From NCBI GenBank assembly GCA_031291275.1, contig JARLJJ010000111.1, positions 1 through 49,951 on the forward strand: DNA of 49,951 nucleotides, written 5' to 3'. Below the pieces are notes generated by a model. It did no database searches and had not been told where the DNA came from. It worked only from the letters and a program-made list of their open reading frames with translations. Below are positions 18,175 through 26,845 of this stretch, piece by piece. Numbering within the stretch: the stretch's first letter is position 1; every line of letters starts with the position of its first letter. This stretch comes from Formivibrio sp. (GTDB taxonomy: Bacteria; Pseudomonadota; Gammaproteobacteria; Burkholderiales; Chitinibacteraceae). The translations under genes and the position numbers were made by a program.

Positions 18175-19115
18175 TGCATTGGGCAACACTGCGCGAAACC
18201 ACCTCGCATACCGGCACGCGCACCCTGCTTGCGCTCTACCAACTAGGCGGGCTGCGCCTGTTCCGGTTTTTTACCTGGCCAGTACTGGCCTGGTATGTCT
18301 GGCGCCAGCCACTGGCACGCCAGGCTTCGCGCGATTACCTGCAGCGCTTGCATACTGCCAATGGTGGCGCCACGCCACGTCCGACCACATGGCAAGTGAT
18401 TCGCCATTTCGGCGCATTTGCCGAAACCATGCTGGAAAAATTGGTCATAACCACGCCGGCTGCACTGGACGCTATTGTGCATACGCTTAGCGGCGAAGAA
18501 CACATTCAAGCACTGTTGGCACGCGGTCAGGGCGCCGTGCTGGTGACTGCGCATATCGGCAATTTCGAGCTGTGCCGGCTGCTGGCGCGGGCGCGCGGTG
18601 ATATCCGCATAAATGTGTTGGTGCATACCGAACATGCGCGCAACTTCAACGCCATGTTGCACGAAGCCAGCCCGGATGCCGCGCTAAACCTGATCCACAT
18701 CACCGAACTGGATACGGCTGTAGCCATGATGCTGACCGAGCGCATCGACCGTGGTGAATTCGTCGTGATTGCCGGCGACCGCATTCCCGTTGCCAATGCC
18801 AAAGAAATAGTGAGTTGCGATTTCCTCGGTGCACCAGCCCGTTTCCCGCTGGGACCCTGGTTGATGGCGAGCATTTTCCAATGTCCGTTGTTGGCTGTTC
18901 TGGGCAGTCGGCGCGGCGATGTTTACCACTTGGCCATCACCCCCCTTGCAAGTGAAGTTCAACTTCCCCGCAAGGGACGGCGTGAAGCCGGGCAGCCACT
19001 GGTTGCCAATTACGCTCGGCTGCTTGAGGCCGAGTGCACCGCTGCGCCATTGCAATGGTTCAATTTCTTTCCATTCTGGGCCTCAAACCCAGCAGGCCAC
19101 GATACTTCGATATGA
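18174..19115 (+). CDS. LpxL/HtrB-like lysophospholipid acyltransferase (APE cluster)
   Basis: A 313-residue member of the lipid A late-acyltransferase superfamily. It has an N-terminal membrane-associated region (FRFFTWPVLAWYVW) and the catalytic HX4E motif in TAHIGNFELCRLLARARG, then an RID...VIAGDRIPV segment typical of the family. It probably esterifies the aryl polyene or a fatty acid to the anchor lipid. Start ATG at 18174 overlaps the glycosyltransferase stop (TGATG). An in-frame ATG at 18147 would add nine residues. In some APE clusters this domain is joined to the glycosyltransferase. Confidence 0.86.
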   Translation: MHWATLRETTSHTGTRTLLALYQLGGLRLFRFFTWPVLAWYVWRQPLARQASRDYLQRLHTANGGATPRPTTWQVIRHFGAFAETMLEKLVITTPAALDAIVHTLSGEEHIQALLARGQGAVLVTAHIGNFELCRLLARARGDIRINVLVHTEHARNFNAMLHEASPDAALNLIHITELDTAVAMMLTERIDRGEFVVIAGDRIPVANAKEIVSCDFLGAPARFPLGPWLMASIFQCPLLAVLGSRRGDVYHLAITPLASEVQLPRKGRREAGQPLVANYARLLEAECTAAPLQWFNFFPFWASNPAGHDTSI

Positions 19116-20659
19116 CTGAAACTCCTGTGATTGCTTTCGGCCCCACGCCGCTCACCCCTGACGACGTGGTGCGTATCGCCCGGCGTGAAGCCCGCGCGAT
19201 TCTTGATCCGGCACCTGGATTTCGTGCCTGCATCGACGCCGGTGCCGCCTTCCTTGATCGCTTGTTGGCGGAAGACGGCGTGATTTACGGTGTAACCACC
19301 GGTTATGGCGATTCCTGCACCGTCAGCATTCCGCCTGATCTGGTGATGGAGCTGCCGCACCACCTGTTCACCTACCACGGCTGCGGGCTGGGCGAGCACT
19401 TCGACGAAGAAGCGACGCGCGCGATTCTCGCCGCCCGGCTGGCTTCGCTCAGTTGCGGCTATTCCGGCGTGAGTTGGGCGTTGCTCGAACAACTGCAGGC
19501 GCTGCTCGAAAACGACATCCTGCCGCTGATACCGTCGGAAGGTTCGGTCGGCGCCAGCGGCGATCTGACGCCGCTTTCCTACGTGGCTGCTGCGCTGTGC
19601 GGCGAGCGCGAGGTGCGTTTCCGCGGCGAAGTCATCCTCGCCAGTACAGCGCTGGCCGCCTGCGGCTTGAGGCCGTTGCGCCTGCGCCCCAAGGAAGGCC
19701 TGGCGATCATGAACGGCACGGCGGTGATGACTGCGCTCGCCTGCCTCGCGCTCGATCGCGCCGAACAACTGGCTCGCCTGGCGACGCGGATCACCGCGCT
19801 GGCCGTGGTTGCTAGTGGCGGCAACCCGCATCATTTTGACGAAACGCTGTTCTCGGTCAAGCCGCATCCGGGCCTGCAACAGGTTGCCCGCAACCTGCGC
19901 GCCGATCTGGGCATAGGCCAAGCCAGCCGCAACGATCACCGCTTGCAGGACCGCTATTCACTGCGTTGCGCGCCGCATGTGATCGGCGTTTTGGAGGATG
20001 CGCTGCCATTCCTGCGCACGCTGATCAGCAACGAGCTCAACAGCGCCAACGACAATCCGATCATCGACGGCGTCGGCGAGCGCGTGCTGCACGGCGGGCA
20101 TTTCTATGGTGGGCATATCGCGTTTGCCATGGACAGCCTGAAGAACCTGACCGCCAACATCGCCGACCTGCTCGACCGCCAGATGGCGCTCCTGGTCGAT
20201 GCACGCTACAACCACGGTCTGCCGGCCAATCTTTCCGGTGCCAGTGGCTCACGTGCGACGATCAACCATGGATTGAAAGCGCTGCAGATCAGCGTGTCGG
20301 CCTGGACTGCCGAAGCACTCAAGCACACGATGCCGGCGTCCGTATTCTCGCGCTCGACCGAATGCCACAACCAGGACAAAGTCAGCATGGGTACCATCGC
20401 CGCGCGCGATGCCCTGCGCGTGCTCACGCTGACCGAACAGGTGGTCGTGGCACTACTGATCACCGTGCGCCAGGGCATTACCCTGCGCGAACGTTGCCCG
20501 GAAGGCGCATTGCCCTTGCAGGCCGAAGCCGCCACTTTCCTTGCCGACCTGAATGCGCGCATTCCGTTTATCGAGGAAGATGTCGCGCTCGAACCGCTGC
20601 TGCGCCGGCTGCTCGCCGATCTGCACGCCCGTACCTGGAGGCCGTATGCCGCATCGTAA
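19112..20659 (+). CDS. HAL/PAL-family aromatic amino acid ammonia-lyase (APE cluster)
   Basis: A 515-residue lyase of full family length. The MIO cofactor triad Ala148-Ser149-Gly150 lies in GSVGASGDLTPLSY, the N-terminal active-site Tyr in YGVTTGYGDS, and NSANDNP and STECHNQDKVSMG are also present. Histidine ammonia-lyase belongs to the hut operon, but here the gene is inside an APE cluster. It more likely deaminates an aromatic amino acid or acts on an aryl intermediate to supply the aryl head group. The substrate is not determined by what can be seen. ATGA overlap with the previous gene. Confidence 0.9.
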   Translation: MTETPVIAFGPTPLTPDDVVRIARREARAILDPAPGFRACIDAGAAFLDRLLAEDGVIYGVTTGYGDSCTVSIPPDLVMELPHHLFTYHGCGLGEHFDEEATRAILAARLASLSCGYSGVSWALLEQLQALLENDILPLIPSEGSVGASGDLTPLSYVAAALCGEREVRFRGEVILASTALAACGLRPLRLRPKEGLAIMNGTAVMTALACLALDRAEQLARLATRITALAVVASGGNPHHFDETLFSVKPHPGLQQVARNLRADLGIGQASRNDHRLQDRYSLRCAPHVIGVLEDALPFLRTLISNELNSANDNPIIDGVGERVLHGGHFYGGHIAFAMDSLKNLTANIADLLDRQMALLVDARYNHGLPANLSGASGSRATINHGLKALQISVSAWTAEALKHTMPASVFSRSTECHNQDKVSMGTIAARDALRVLTLTEQVVVALLITVRQGITLRERCPEGALPLQAEAATFLADLNARIPFIEEDVALEPLLRRLLADLHARTWRPYAAS

Positions 20660-21074
20660 AACCGAAATTGAGTGGGTCATTCCATTCCACGATCTCGACC
20701 CGATGGAAGTGGTATGGCATGGCAACTACCCACGCTATTTCGAACACGCCCGCACGGCCTTGCTGCAAAGCTTTGATTATGACTACCCGCAGATGCGCGA
20801 ATCCGGTTATGCCTGGCCAGTGATCGACCTGGCCGTGCGCTATGTCCGTCCACTGGTCTACCAGCAGCGCATCGTGATCCGCGCCACGCTCATGGAATGG
20901 GAACACCGGCTCAAGATCAACTATGAAATCCGCGATGCCCAAACTGGCGAACGTCTGACGCGCGGCCATACCGTGCAAGTTGCGGTAAAACTGCCGGAGA
21001 TGTCGATGTGCTTTGTCTCGCCAGCCATCCTGTTTAAAAAACTCGGAGTTCCCGTGCCATGCGACGCTGCCTGA
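20646..21074 (+). CDS. 4-hydroxybenzoyl-CoA thioesterase-like protein (APE cluster)
   Basis: A 142-residue hotdog thioesterase. FHDLDPMEVVWHGNYPRYFEHAR contains the acidic residue and the VWHGNY segment of the YbgC/4HBT family active site. It should release the finished polyene, or clear stalled chains, from a carrier protein. It overlaps the lyase gene by 14 bases and the LolA-like gene by 16. Confidence 0.88.
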   Translation: MPHRKTEIEWVIPFHDLDPMEVVWHGNYPRYFEHARTALLQSFDYDYPQMRESGYAWPVIDLAVRYVRPLVYQQRIVIRATLMEWEHRLKINYEIRDAQTGERLTRGHTVQVAVKLPEMSMCFVSPAILFKKLGVPVPCDAA

Positions 21075-21673
21075 TCACACTGACCCTGCTGCTCGCCAGC
21101 CTGGGTGCCCACGCCGATGAACTCACCACCCAGATCCAGCAGCAATTAAGCGATGCCCCGGTCCTGCGCGGCGAATTCGTACAGACCCGCGAGCTGACCG
21201 GGTTGAAGAAGCCGCTCAAGTCGAGCGGACGCATGCTGGTCGACAAGACCCGCGGCGTGCTGTGGAAAACCGAAAAACCGATCGCCGGCACGCTGCGCGT
21301 CAGCCGCCAGGAAATCGTGCAAAAAGACGGCCAGCAGATCCTGATGCGCCTGTCGGCCGAAAAGGAACCGGTGGTCAAAACCATTGGCAGCGTGCTGTTC
21401 TCGCTGTTTGCCGGGGACCTCGCCACGCTTGACCGTTACTTCAGCCACACCGGATCGTTGCAACGGCGCGATGGCCAGCGCGGCTGGGAACTGCAACTGA
21501 CGCCGCGCGAGCCGGCCCTGGCGCACCTGATCCAGCGCATCGAGCTCAAGGGTGCCGGCACCGCCGAAGAAGTCGTGCTGCGCGCCGAAAGCGGCGATCT
21601 GACTCGCATCGAATTCCGCCATATTGCCACCGCGCGCACGCTCACCGCCCCCGAGGTCGCCGAATTTGAGTAA
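21059..21673 (+). CDS. LolA-like outer-membrane lipid carrier (APE cluster)
   Basis: A 204-residue protein with a clear N-terminal signal peptide (LITLTLLLASLGAHA, cleavage after about residue 19). The mature part fits the LolA fold: QIQQQLSDAPVLRGEFVQTREL, then GVLWKTEKPI and a long run of amphipathic strands. LolA ferries lipoproteins through the periplasm; this cluster copy is presumed to carry the lipid-linked polyene. ATG at 21059. Confidence 0.84.
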   Translation: MRRCLITLTLLLASLGAHADELTTQIQQQLSDAPVLRGEFVQTRELTGLKKPLKSSGRMLVDKTRGVLWKTEKPIAGTLRVSRQEIVQKDGQQILMRLSAEKEPVVKTIGSVLFSLFAGDLATLDRYFSHTGSLQRRDGQRGWELQLTPREPALAHLIQRIELKGAGTAEEVVLRAESGDLTRIEFRHIATARTLTAPEVAEFE

Positions 21674-23966
21674 AACCCCCAGTACAACCGCCCTGCACCG
21701 GCTCGCGGCCGGCCTGTTCCTGCTGCTGTGCCTGCTGGCCGCCGCCTATCTGTGGAACCAGCGCGCATCACTTCCCTCACGGATCGACAGCGACCTGTTC
21801 GCCCTGTTGCCGCGCAACGAGCGCGATCCGCTGGCAGAAACCGCGATCGCCCGCCTCGCCCAGCAGGGCGAGCGCCAACTGGTGATCCTGATCGGACACC
21901 GCGATGCCAGCCGTGCACTGCAAGCCGCGCGCGATTACGCCAACCGGATTGCCAGCCTGCCGCTGAAGAGCCGCGCGCTGCCCGGCGACATGGCCGGCCT
22001 GGTCGATTTCTACCGGCCCTATCGGCAAGGATTGCTGACCGCCGGCGACCGGGAGCAACTGACGAAACAGACGCCTCAGGCGGCCTTCGAGCAAGCGTTG
22101 GGCCTTGCAATCTCGCCTTTTTCCGCAGGCGGACTGGCCTGGCAGGACGATCCGTTCGGCCATTACAGCCACTGGCTGCAGGATCTGGCCGCCGGCACGC
22201 GGGTCCGGCCGCAGGAAGGCATGCTGATGGTCGAAAACCGGGGCATGCATTACGTCGTCTTGCTGCGCGAATTGCCGGGCAGCGCTTTTTCCTTTGACCT
22301 GCAGGCGCAAATCGTTCCGGCGCTCGACACCATCGGCACAGCCGTACGCAGCGCCATACCGGGCAGCGAGATCTACCGCGCCGGCGTGATCCTGCATGCC
22401 GCAGCCGCGAGCCAGACCGCGCAGCGGGAAATCTCGCTGATTGGGTTCGGCAGCACGGTCGGCATCCTGCTGCTGGTGCTGCTGACTTGGCGCGGCTGGC
22501 AGGCGCCGTTGCTGGTCGGGCTGTCGCTGGGCACCGGCCTGCTGGTTGCCAACGGTGTGGCCTTTGCCAGCTTTGCCCGGGTGCATGCGCTGACGCTGGT
22601 CTTTGGCGCGAGCCTCGTCGGCGTAGCCGTGGATTACGCGTTGTACGCGCTGATCCAGGCCGTGGATGACGATACGCCGCCTCTGCAACGCTATCGCCGC
22701 CTGCTGCCGGGCATGCTGCTCGCGATGTTGACCACGGTGCTGGGCTATCTCGGGCTCGCACTGACGCCCTTCCCTGGCCTGATGCAAATGGCCGTCTTTT
22801 CTGCCAGCGGCATCATCGCGGCCTGGCTGGCGGTGATGCTCTGGTTCCCGCTGATCGGCCCGGCACGCATGCGCGCAGGTTGGTTGGCGCGACGCTATCT
22901 CGAAAGCCCGCGCAGCTGGCAGCCCGGGCAGCGCATGCTGATCGCTGCCGGCACACTGCTGCTGGCCCTGGCGCTGGCGGGCGGCGCCCGTTTCCGCGCT
23001 CATGACGACATTCGCGCGCTGGCCGGCCTGAATCCAGGTCTGCTGGCTGAGCAAATTGCCGCCAGCCGGATTCTTGGGCTGCCGAGCCCGGCGCAGATGT
23101 TCATCGTCACCGGTCCCGATGCCGAAACCGTGCTGCAGCGTGAAGAGGCACTGGGCAAAGCACTGGACGGCTTCGTGCAGCGCGGCCAACTCAGCGGATT
23201 CGATGCCATCAGCCGCTGGCTGCCCTCGCAAGCGCGCCAGCATGCCGACCAGCAGTTGCAAGCGAGGCTGTCCGGTCCGCGCCAACAGTTGGCTGCTGAA
23301 CTCGGTTTGCCGAAAGAATGGGCCGAGTTGCCCAAGTCTCCCACGCTGGATTTCGCGCACTGGCAGGCCAGCCCGCTGGCCGATGCCGCGCGTCATCTCT
23401 GGCTGGGTCAGGGACCGGACGGCCGGGTCGGCAGCATGGTCCTGCTCAAGGGCCTGAACGACCCGGCGCTCACCCCCGCACTGGCCGCACTGGCCGGACC
23501 CGATGTGCGCTGGATCGACAAGCCGGCCGAGATCTCGCAACTCTTCGGCCGTTACCGCGTGCTGCTGTCGTGGGTGCTCGTGGTGGCTTACGTGGCGACC
23601 GGCCTGTTCCTGTATGCCCGCTACCGCCGCCAGTGGTGGCGCGCGCTGCTTCCGCCGGCTCTGGCCAGCGTGCTGGTCATTGCATTGCCCGGTCTTGTTG
23701 GCCAGACACTGCAATTGCTGAATCTGGTCGGGCTGTTGCTGATACTGGGCATGGGCGTCGATTACGGCATTTTCCTGCTGGAAAGCCCGCAGGATAGACG
23801 CGGCATTCTCGGCATCGTCTTGCCGGCGTGCACGACGCTGCTCTCGTTCGGTCTACTCGCCCTCAGCACCACACCCGCCCTGCAAAGCTTTGGCCTCACC
23901 ATGCTGCTCGGCGTGACGCTCGTCCTCGCACTGGCGCTGGTTTTTCGTCCGGGACAACAATCATGA
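21666..23966 (+). CDS. MMPL-family exporter (APE cluster)
   Basis: About 766 residues in RND/MMPL style: one N-terminal membrane helix, a large periplasmic loop, about five helices (IGFGSTVGILLLVLLTW onward), a second periplasmic domain, and a second block of helices ending near the C terminus. The family GVAVDYALYAL and GMGVDYGIFLLESPQDRRG segments line the proton-relay region. It should flip or extrude the lipid-bound polyene from the inner membrane and works with the LolA-like carrier. I start at the TTG at 21666 (LSKTPSTT), overlapping the previous gene; in-frame starts farther upstream lie inside that gene. Confidence 0.88.
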   Translation: MSKTPSTTALHRLAAGLFLLLCLLAAAYLWNQRASLPSRIDSDLFALLPRNERDPLAETAIARLAQQGERQLVILIGHRDASRALQAARDYANRIASLPLKSRALPGDMAGLVDFYRPYRQGLLTAGDREQLTKQTPQAAFEQALGLAISPFSAGGLAWQDDPFGHYSHWLQDLAAGTRVRPQEGMLMVENRGMHYVVLLRELPGSAFSFDLQAQIVPALDTIGTAVRSAIPGSEIYRAGVILHAAAASQTAQREISLIGFGSTVGILLLVLLTWRGWQAPLLVGLSLGTGLLVANGVAFASFARVHALTLVFGASLVGVAVDYALYALIQAVDDDTPPLQRYRRLLPGMLLAMLTTVLGYLGLALTPFPGLMQMAVFSASGIIAAWLAVMLWFPLIGPARMRAGWLARRYLESPRSWQPGQRMLIAAGTLLLALALAGGARFRAHDDIRALAGLNPGLLAEQIAASRILGLPSPAQMFIVTGPDAETVLQREEALGKALDGFVQRGQLSGFDAISRWLPSQARQHADQQLQARLSGPRQQLAAELGLPKEWAELPKSPTLDFAHWQASPLADAARHLWLGQGPDGRVGSMVLLKGLNDPALTPALAALAGPDVRWIDKPAEISQLFGRYRVLLSWVLVVAYVATGLFLYARYRRQWWRALLPPALASVLVIALPGLVGQTLQLLNLVGLLLILGMGVDYGIFLLESPQDRRGILGIVLPACTTLLSFGLLALSTTPALQSFGLTMLLGVTLVLALALVFRPGQQS

Positions 23967-24514
23967 GAACACGGCTTAAAATCCTGCTGCTTATCGCCAG
24001 CCTGTCGCTCGCCGCCTGCAGCCGCTGGAACGACCTGCCCTTGCTGCAGATCGACCTCGCAGCGCTGGGGCCGACGCAAGTCGCGCAACAGCGTATGCAA
24101 CTCACCTGGCGCGGCGAAACCCATGTGCTCGAAAATGTGATTGAATCCAGCCCGGACAGCCTGCAGGTAGTCGGTCTGGCCATGGGCTTGCGTGTATACA
24201 GTTTCAGCTATGACGGACACACGCTGCAAACAGGCCCTGGTTACTTGCCAACGGGATTGTCGGAGCAACGCATTCTCAACGACCTATTGCTGATACATAT
24301 GCCGCTGACCTCGTTGGAACAGGCATTACCTGCAGGCTGGAAAATCAAGGATCTTGTCGCGGATACCGGACTGAAAACCCGGCAGCTTTGGCAAGGTAAC
24401 GACATGGCGATCGAGGTACAGTATCAATCCGAAACGCCCTGGCAAGGCCGTAGCGTACTCATTAACCACCGCCACGATTATCAACTGATCCTGGACTCAG
24501 CAAGCGAATCATGA
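23963..24514 (+). CDS. DUF3261 lipoprotein (APE cluster)
   Basis: A 183-residue lipoprotein. The signal peptide ends with the lipobox LAAC (Cys19). The remainder fits the DUF3261 family found almost only in APE clusters, with GLRVYSFSYDGHTLQTG and a beta-rich middle. It probably sits in the outer membrane and receives or presents the polyene lipid; this is inferred from its position after the LolA-like and MMPL genes. ATG overlaps the exporter stop (ATGA), and its own stop overlaps the next gene. Confidence 0.82.
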   Translation: MRTRLKILLLIASLSLAACSRWNDLPLLQIDLAALGPTQVAQQRMQLTWRGETHVLENVIESSPDSLQVVGLAMGLRVYSFSYDGHTLQTGPGYLPTGLSEQRILNDLLLIHMPLTSLEQALPAGWKIKDLVADTGLKTRQLWQGNDMAIEVQYQSETPWQGRSVLINHRHDYQLILDSASES

Positions 24515-25677
24515 ACGTCTATCTGAATAATCTAGGCATCATCTGTGCATTGGGCGACAACACTGAATCTGTGCGCGAGCAGTTGTTTGCCGGCACCAGC
24601 CCCGGCATGCGAAAAACGGATCAATACAGCCCTGGCCATCCGCGCACCCTCGGACTGGTAGAAGCCCAACTCCCCAAGCTGGATCACCATCCGGTGCAAC
24701 TGCGCTCACGCAACAACGCCATGCTCGCGCAGGCACTAACACAGATCAGACCAGCCATTGAAGCGCTGAAAGCGAACATACCTGCCCACCGCATCGCTAT
24801 CGTCCTTGGTACCAGCACGACCGGGATGGCCGAGAGTGAACAGGCCATGCAGCTTCACGCCGAGGAAAACCGATTTCCTGATGGATTTCATTATGCCCAG
24901 CAGGAGTTGGGCAGCCCGGCGCGCTTTCTTGCTACCGAACTGGGATTGACTGGACCGGCGTATGTGATCTCCACCGCCTGTACCTCCAGCGCCAAAGCAC
25001 TGGCCAGCGCCGCACGCCTCCTGCAGGCTGGTCTGGCGGATGCCGTACTGGCAGGCGGGGTCGATACCCTATGCCGCTTTACCGTAGCCGGCTTTGCTGC
25101 GCTGGAATCCATCGACGATGCGCGCTGCCAACCGTTCTCGGCCAACCGGCGCGGCATCAACATCGGCGAGGGCGCGGCACTCTTCATCGTGAGCCGCGAA
25201 CCCGGTCCGGTCTGCCTTGCCGGTTGGGGCGAGAGCTCGGACGGCCACCATATTTCCGCACCGGACCCGAGCGCCAGCGGTGCAAAACTCGCCATCGACA
25301 AGGCGCTGCAACGCGCGGCACTTTCTGCGGCCGACATCGGCTACATCAACTTGCACGGGACCGCCACGCTGCAGAACGACGCGATGGAAAGCCGCGCAGT
25401 GGCCGAACTGCTGCCGGACGTGCCGGCCAGCTCTACCAAATCGCTGACCGGACACACGCTGGGCGCTGCCGGCGCGATCGAGTCCGGCCTGTGCTGGCTC
25501 ACGCTGACTGATCAGGCAGGACGTCTGCCGCCGCATGGTTGGGATGGCATACCCGACCCGGCACTGCCCGAACTCCCCTTGGTAAGCCAAGGTTCGGCGC
25601 CAGGAACGCCACATGCCGTCATCAGCCTTTCCTTCGCCTTTGGCGGTAACAATATTGCCCTGGTCCTCACCCGATGA
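24511..25677 (+). CDS. Beta-ketoacyl-ACP synthase (APE cluster, first full-length KS)
   Basis: A 388-residue FabF-like ketosynthase with a complete Cys-His-His triad: Cys157 in STACTSSAK, His282 in INLHGTATLQND and His315 in SLTGHTLGAAGAIE. It extends the polyene by decarboxylative condensation. It may partner the cysteine-less subunit at the cluster start. It overlaps the following dehydratase gene by 4 bases. Confidence 0.92.
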   Translation: MNVYLNNLGIICALGDNTESVREQLFAGTSPGMRKTDQYSPGHPRTLGLVEAQLPKLDHHPVQLRSRNNAMLAQALTQIRPAIEALKANIPAHRIAIVLGTSTTGMAESEQAMQLHAEENRFPDGFHYAQQELGSPARFLATELGLTGPAYVISTACTSSAKALASAARLLQAGLADAVLAGGVDTLCRFTVAGFAALESIDDARCQPFSANRRGINIGEGAALFIVSREPGPVCLAGWGESSDGHHISAPDPSASGAKLAIDKALQRAALSAADIGYINLHGTATLQNDAMESRAVAELLPDVPASSTKSLTGHTLGAAGAIESGLCWLTLTDQAGRLPPHGWDGIPDPALPELPLVSQGSAPGTPHAVISLSFAFGGNNIALVLTR

Positions 25678-26123
25678 TTCTGCCTCCCATCGCCGAACTT
25701 ATTCCGCACACTGCACCGATGATCCTGCTCGACCGGGTGATCTCGGCCAGCCCTGAGCAGCTCACTGCCGAAGTCACCATCCGCCCCGACTCTCCGTTCT
25801 GCGATGGGCAGCGCGTCGGCGGCTGGGTTGGCATTGAATACATGGCCCAAACGATCGCAGCCCTCGCAGGTTGGACTGCCAGGCAAAAAAACGATCCTGT
25901 GCGCCTTGGTTTTCTGGTCGGTACACGCCAATACCGAAGCCAAACGCCGTGGTTTCAGGTTGGCGACATTCTGCATGTCAGCGTTCACCGTGAAATTGAT
26001 GGAGACAACGGCGTCAGTGCCGTGGTTTGCCATATCAACTCACCAGAAGGTCTATTGCATGCAGCAGCCACCATCACCGTCTTTCAGCCGGACAATCTTG
26101 AGGAGTTTCTGAAAACATCATGA
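25674..26123 (+). CDS. Hotdog 3-hydroxyacyl-ACP dehydratase (APE cluster)
   Basis: A 149-residue FabA/FabZ-like hotdog protein: IAELIPHTAPMILLDRVI at the N terminus and GGWVGIEYMAQTIAALAGW on the central helix. It lacks the HFPxxPxxPG stretch seen in the dehydratase domain of the fused ligase. Known APE dehydratases work as a heterocomplex of two unlike hotdog subunits, so it probably pairs with that domain. This pairing is an inference. Confidence 0.84.
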   Translation: MILPPIAELIPHTAPMILLDRVISASPEQLTAEVTIRPDSPFCDGQRVGGWVGIEYMAQTIAALAGWTARQKNDPVRLGFLVGTRQYRSQTPWFQVGDILHVSVHREIDGDNGVSAVVCHINSPEGLLHAAATITVFQPDNLEEFLKTS

Positions 26124-26845
26124 GCAAGACCGTTCTTGTTACCGGCGCCAGCCGGGGTATCGGCCGGGCCATCGCGCTACGGCTCGCTCGCGATGGCTAT
26201 GACGTCGCCATTCATTACCATAGCCGCCTGAACTATGCCGAAGCCGTAGCTCAGGAAGTTCGCACGCTGGGTTGCAAGGCTCGCATCCTGCAATTCGATA
26301 TTGCTGACCGCGTGGCTACCCGAAGCATACTGGAAGCCGATATTGCCATGCATGGCGCGCCCTATGGCGTGGTCTGCAATGCGGGGATCGCTGCGGACAA
26401 TGCGTTTCCAGCGCTGACAGATGCTGACTGGGATGGCGTGCTGCGGACCAATCTCGATGGTTTCTACAATGTGCTCCATCCGCTGGTGATGCCGATGATT
26501 CAAACCCGTAAACCTGGCCGTATCGTCACGCTTTCATCGGTATCGGGCATTGCGGGCAATCGCGGCCAAGTAAACTATAGCGCGGCCAAAGCCGGCATCA
26601 TCGGCGCCAGCAAGGCGCTGGCCGTGGAACTCGCCAAGCGCAACATCACCGTCAACTGCGTCGCCCCCGGCCTGATCGATACTGAAATGGTCGAGCCACA
26701 TGTGCTGGAAGAAGCGCTGAAAGTGATCCCGGCCAAGCGCATGGGCAAGCCTGAGGAAGTCGCCGCCACGGTGAGTTTTCTGATGAGCAAGGATGCGGCC
26801 TATATCACCCGCCAAGTCATTTCGGTTAATGGAGGCATGGTATGA
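26120..26845 (+). CDS. 3-ketoacyl-ACP reductase, FabG-like (APE cluster)
   Basis: A 241-residue short-chain dehydrogenase. NADPH-binding motif TGASRGIGRA at residues 8-17, NAGIA at the end of the fourth strand, catalytic Ser in TLSSVSG, and Tyr153/Lys157 in YSAAK. It reduces the beta-keto group in each elongation round. It overlaps its neighbours on both sides by 4 bases. Confidence 0.94.
   Translation: MSKTVLVTGASRGIGRAIALRLARDGYDVAIHYHSRLNYAEAVAQEVRTLGCKARILQFDIADRVATRSILEADIAMHGAPYGVVCNAGIAADNAFPALTDADWDGVLRTNLDGFYNVLHPLVMPMIQTRKPGRIVTLSSVSGIAGNRGQVNYSAAKAGIIGASKALAVELAKRNITVNCVAPGLIDTEMVEPHVLEEALKVIPAKRMGKPEEVAATVSFLMSKDAAYITRQVISVNGGMV

Noticed and set aside
21436..23714. Long minus-strand open frames (441 and 645 residues) opposite the LolA-like and MMPL genes
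   Set aside because: They are antisense shadows of high-GC coding sequence; composition is Arg/Ala/Gln-rich with no domain, and the plus-strand genes are clear family members.
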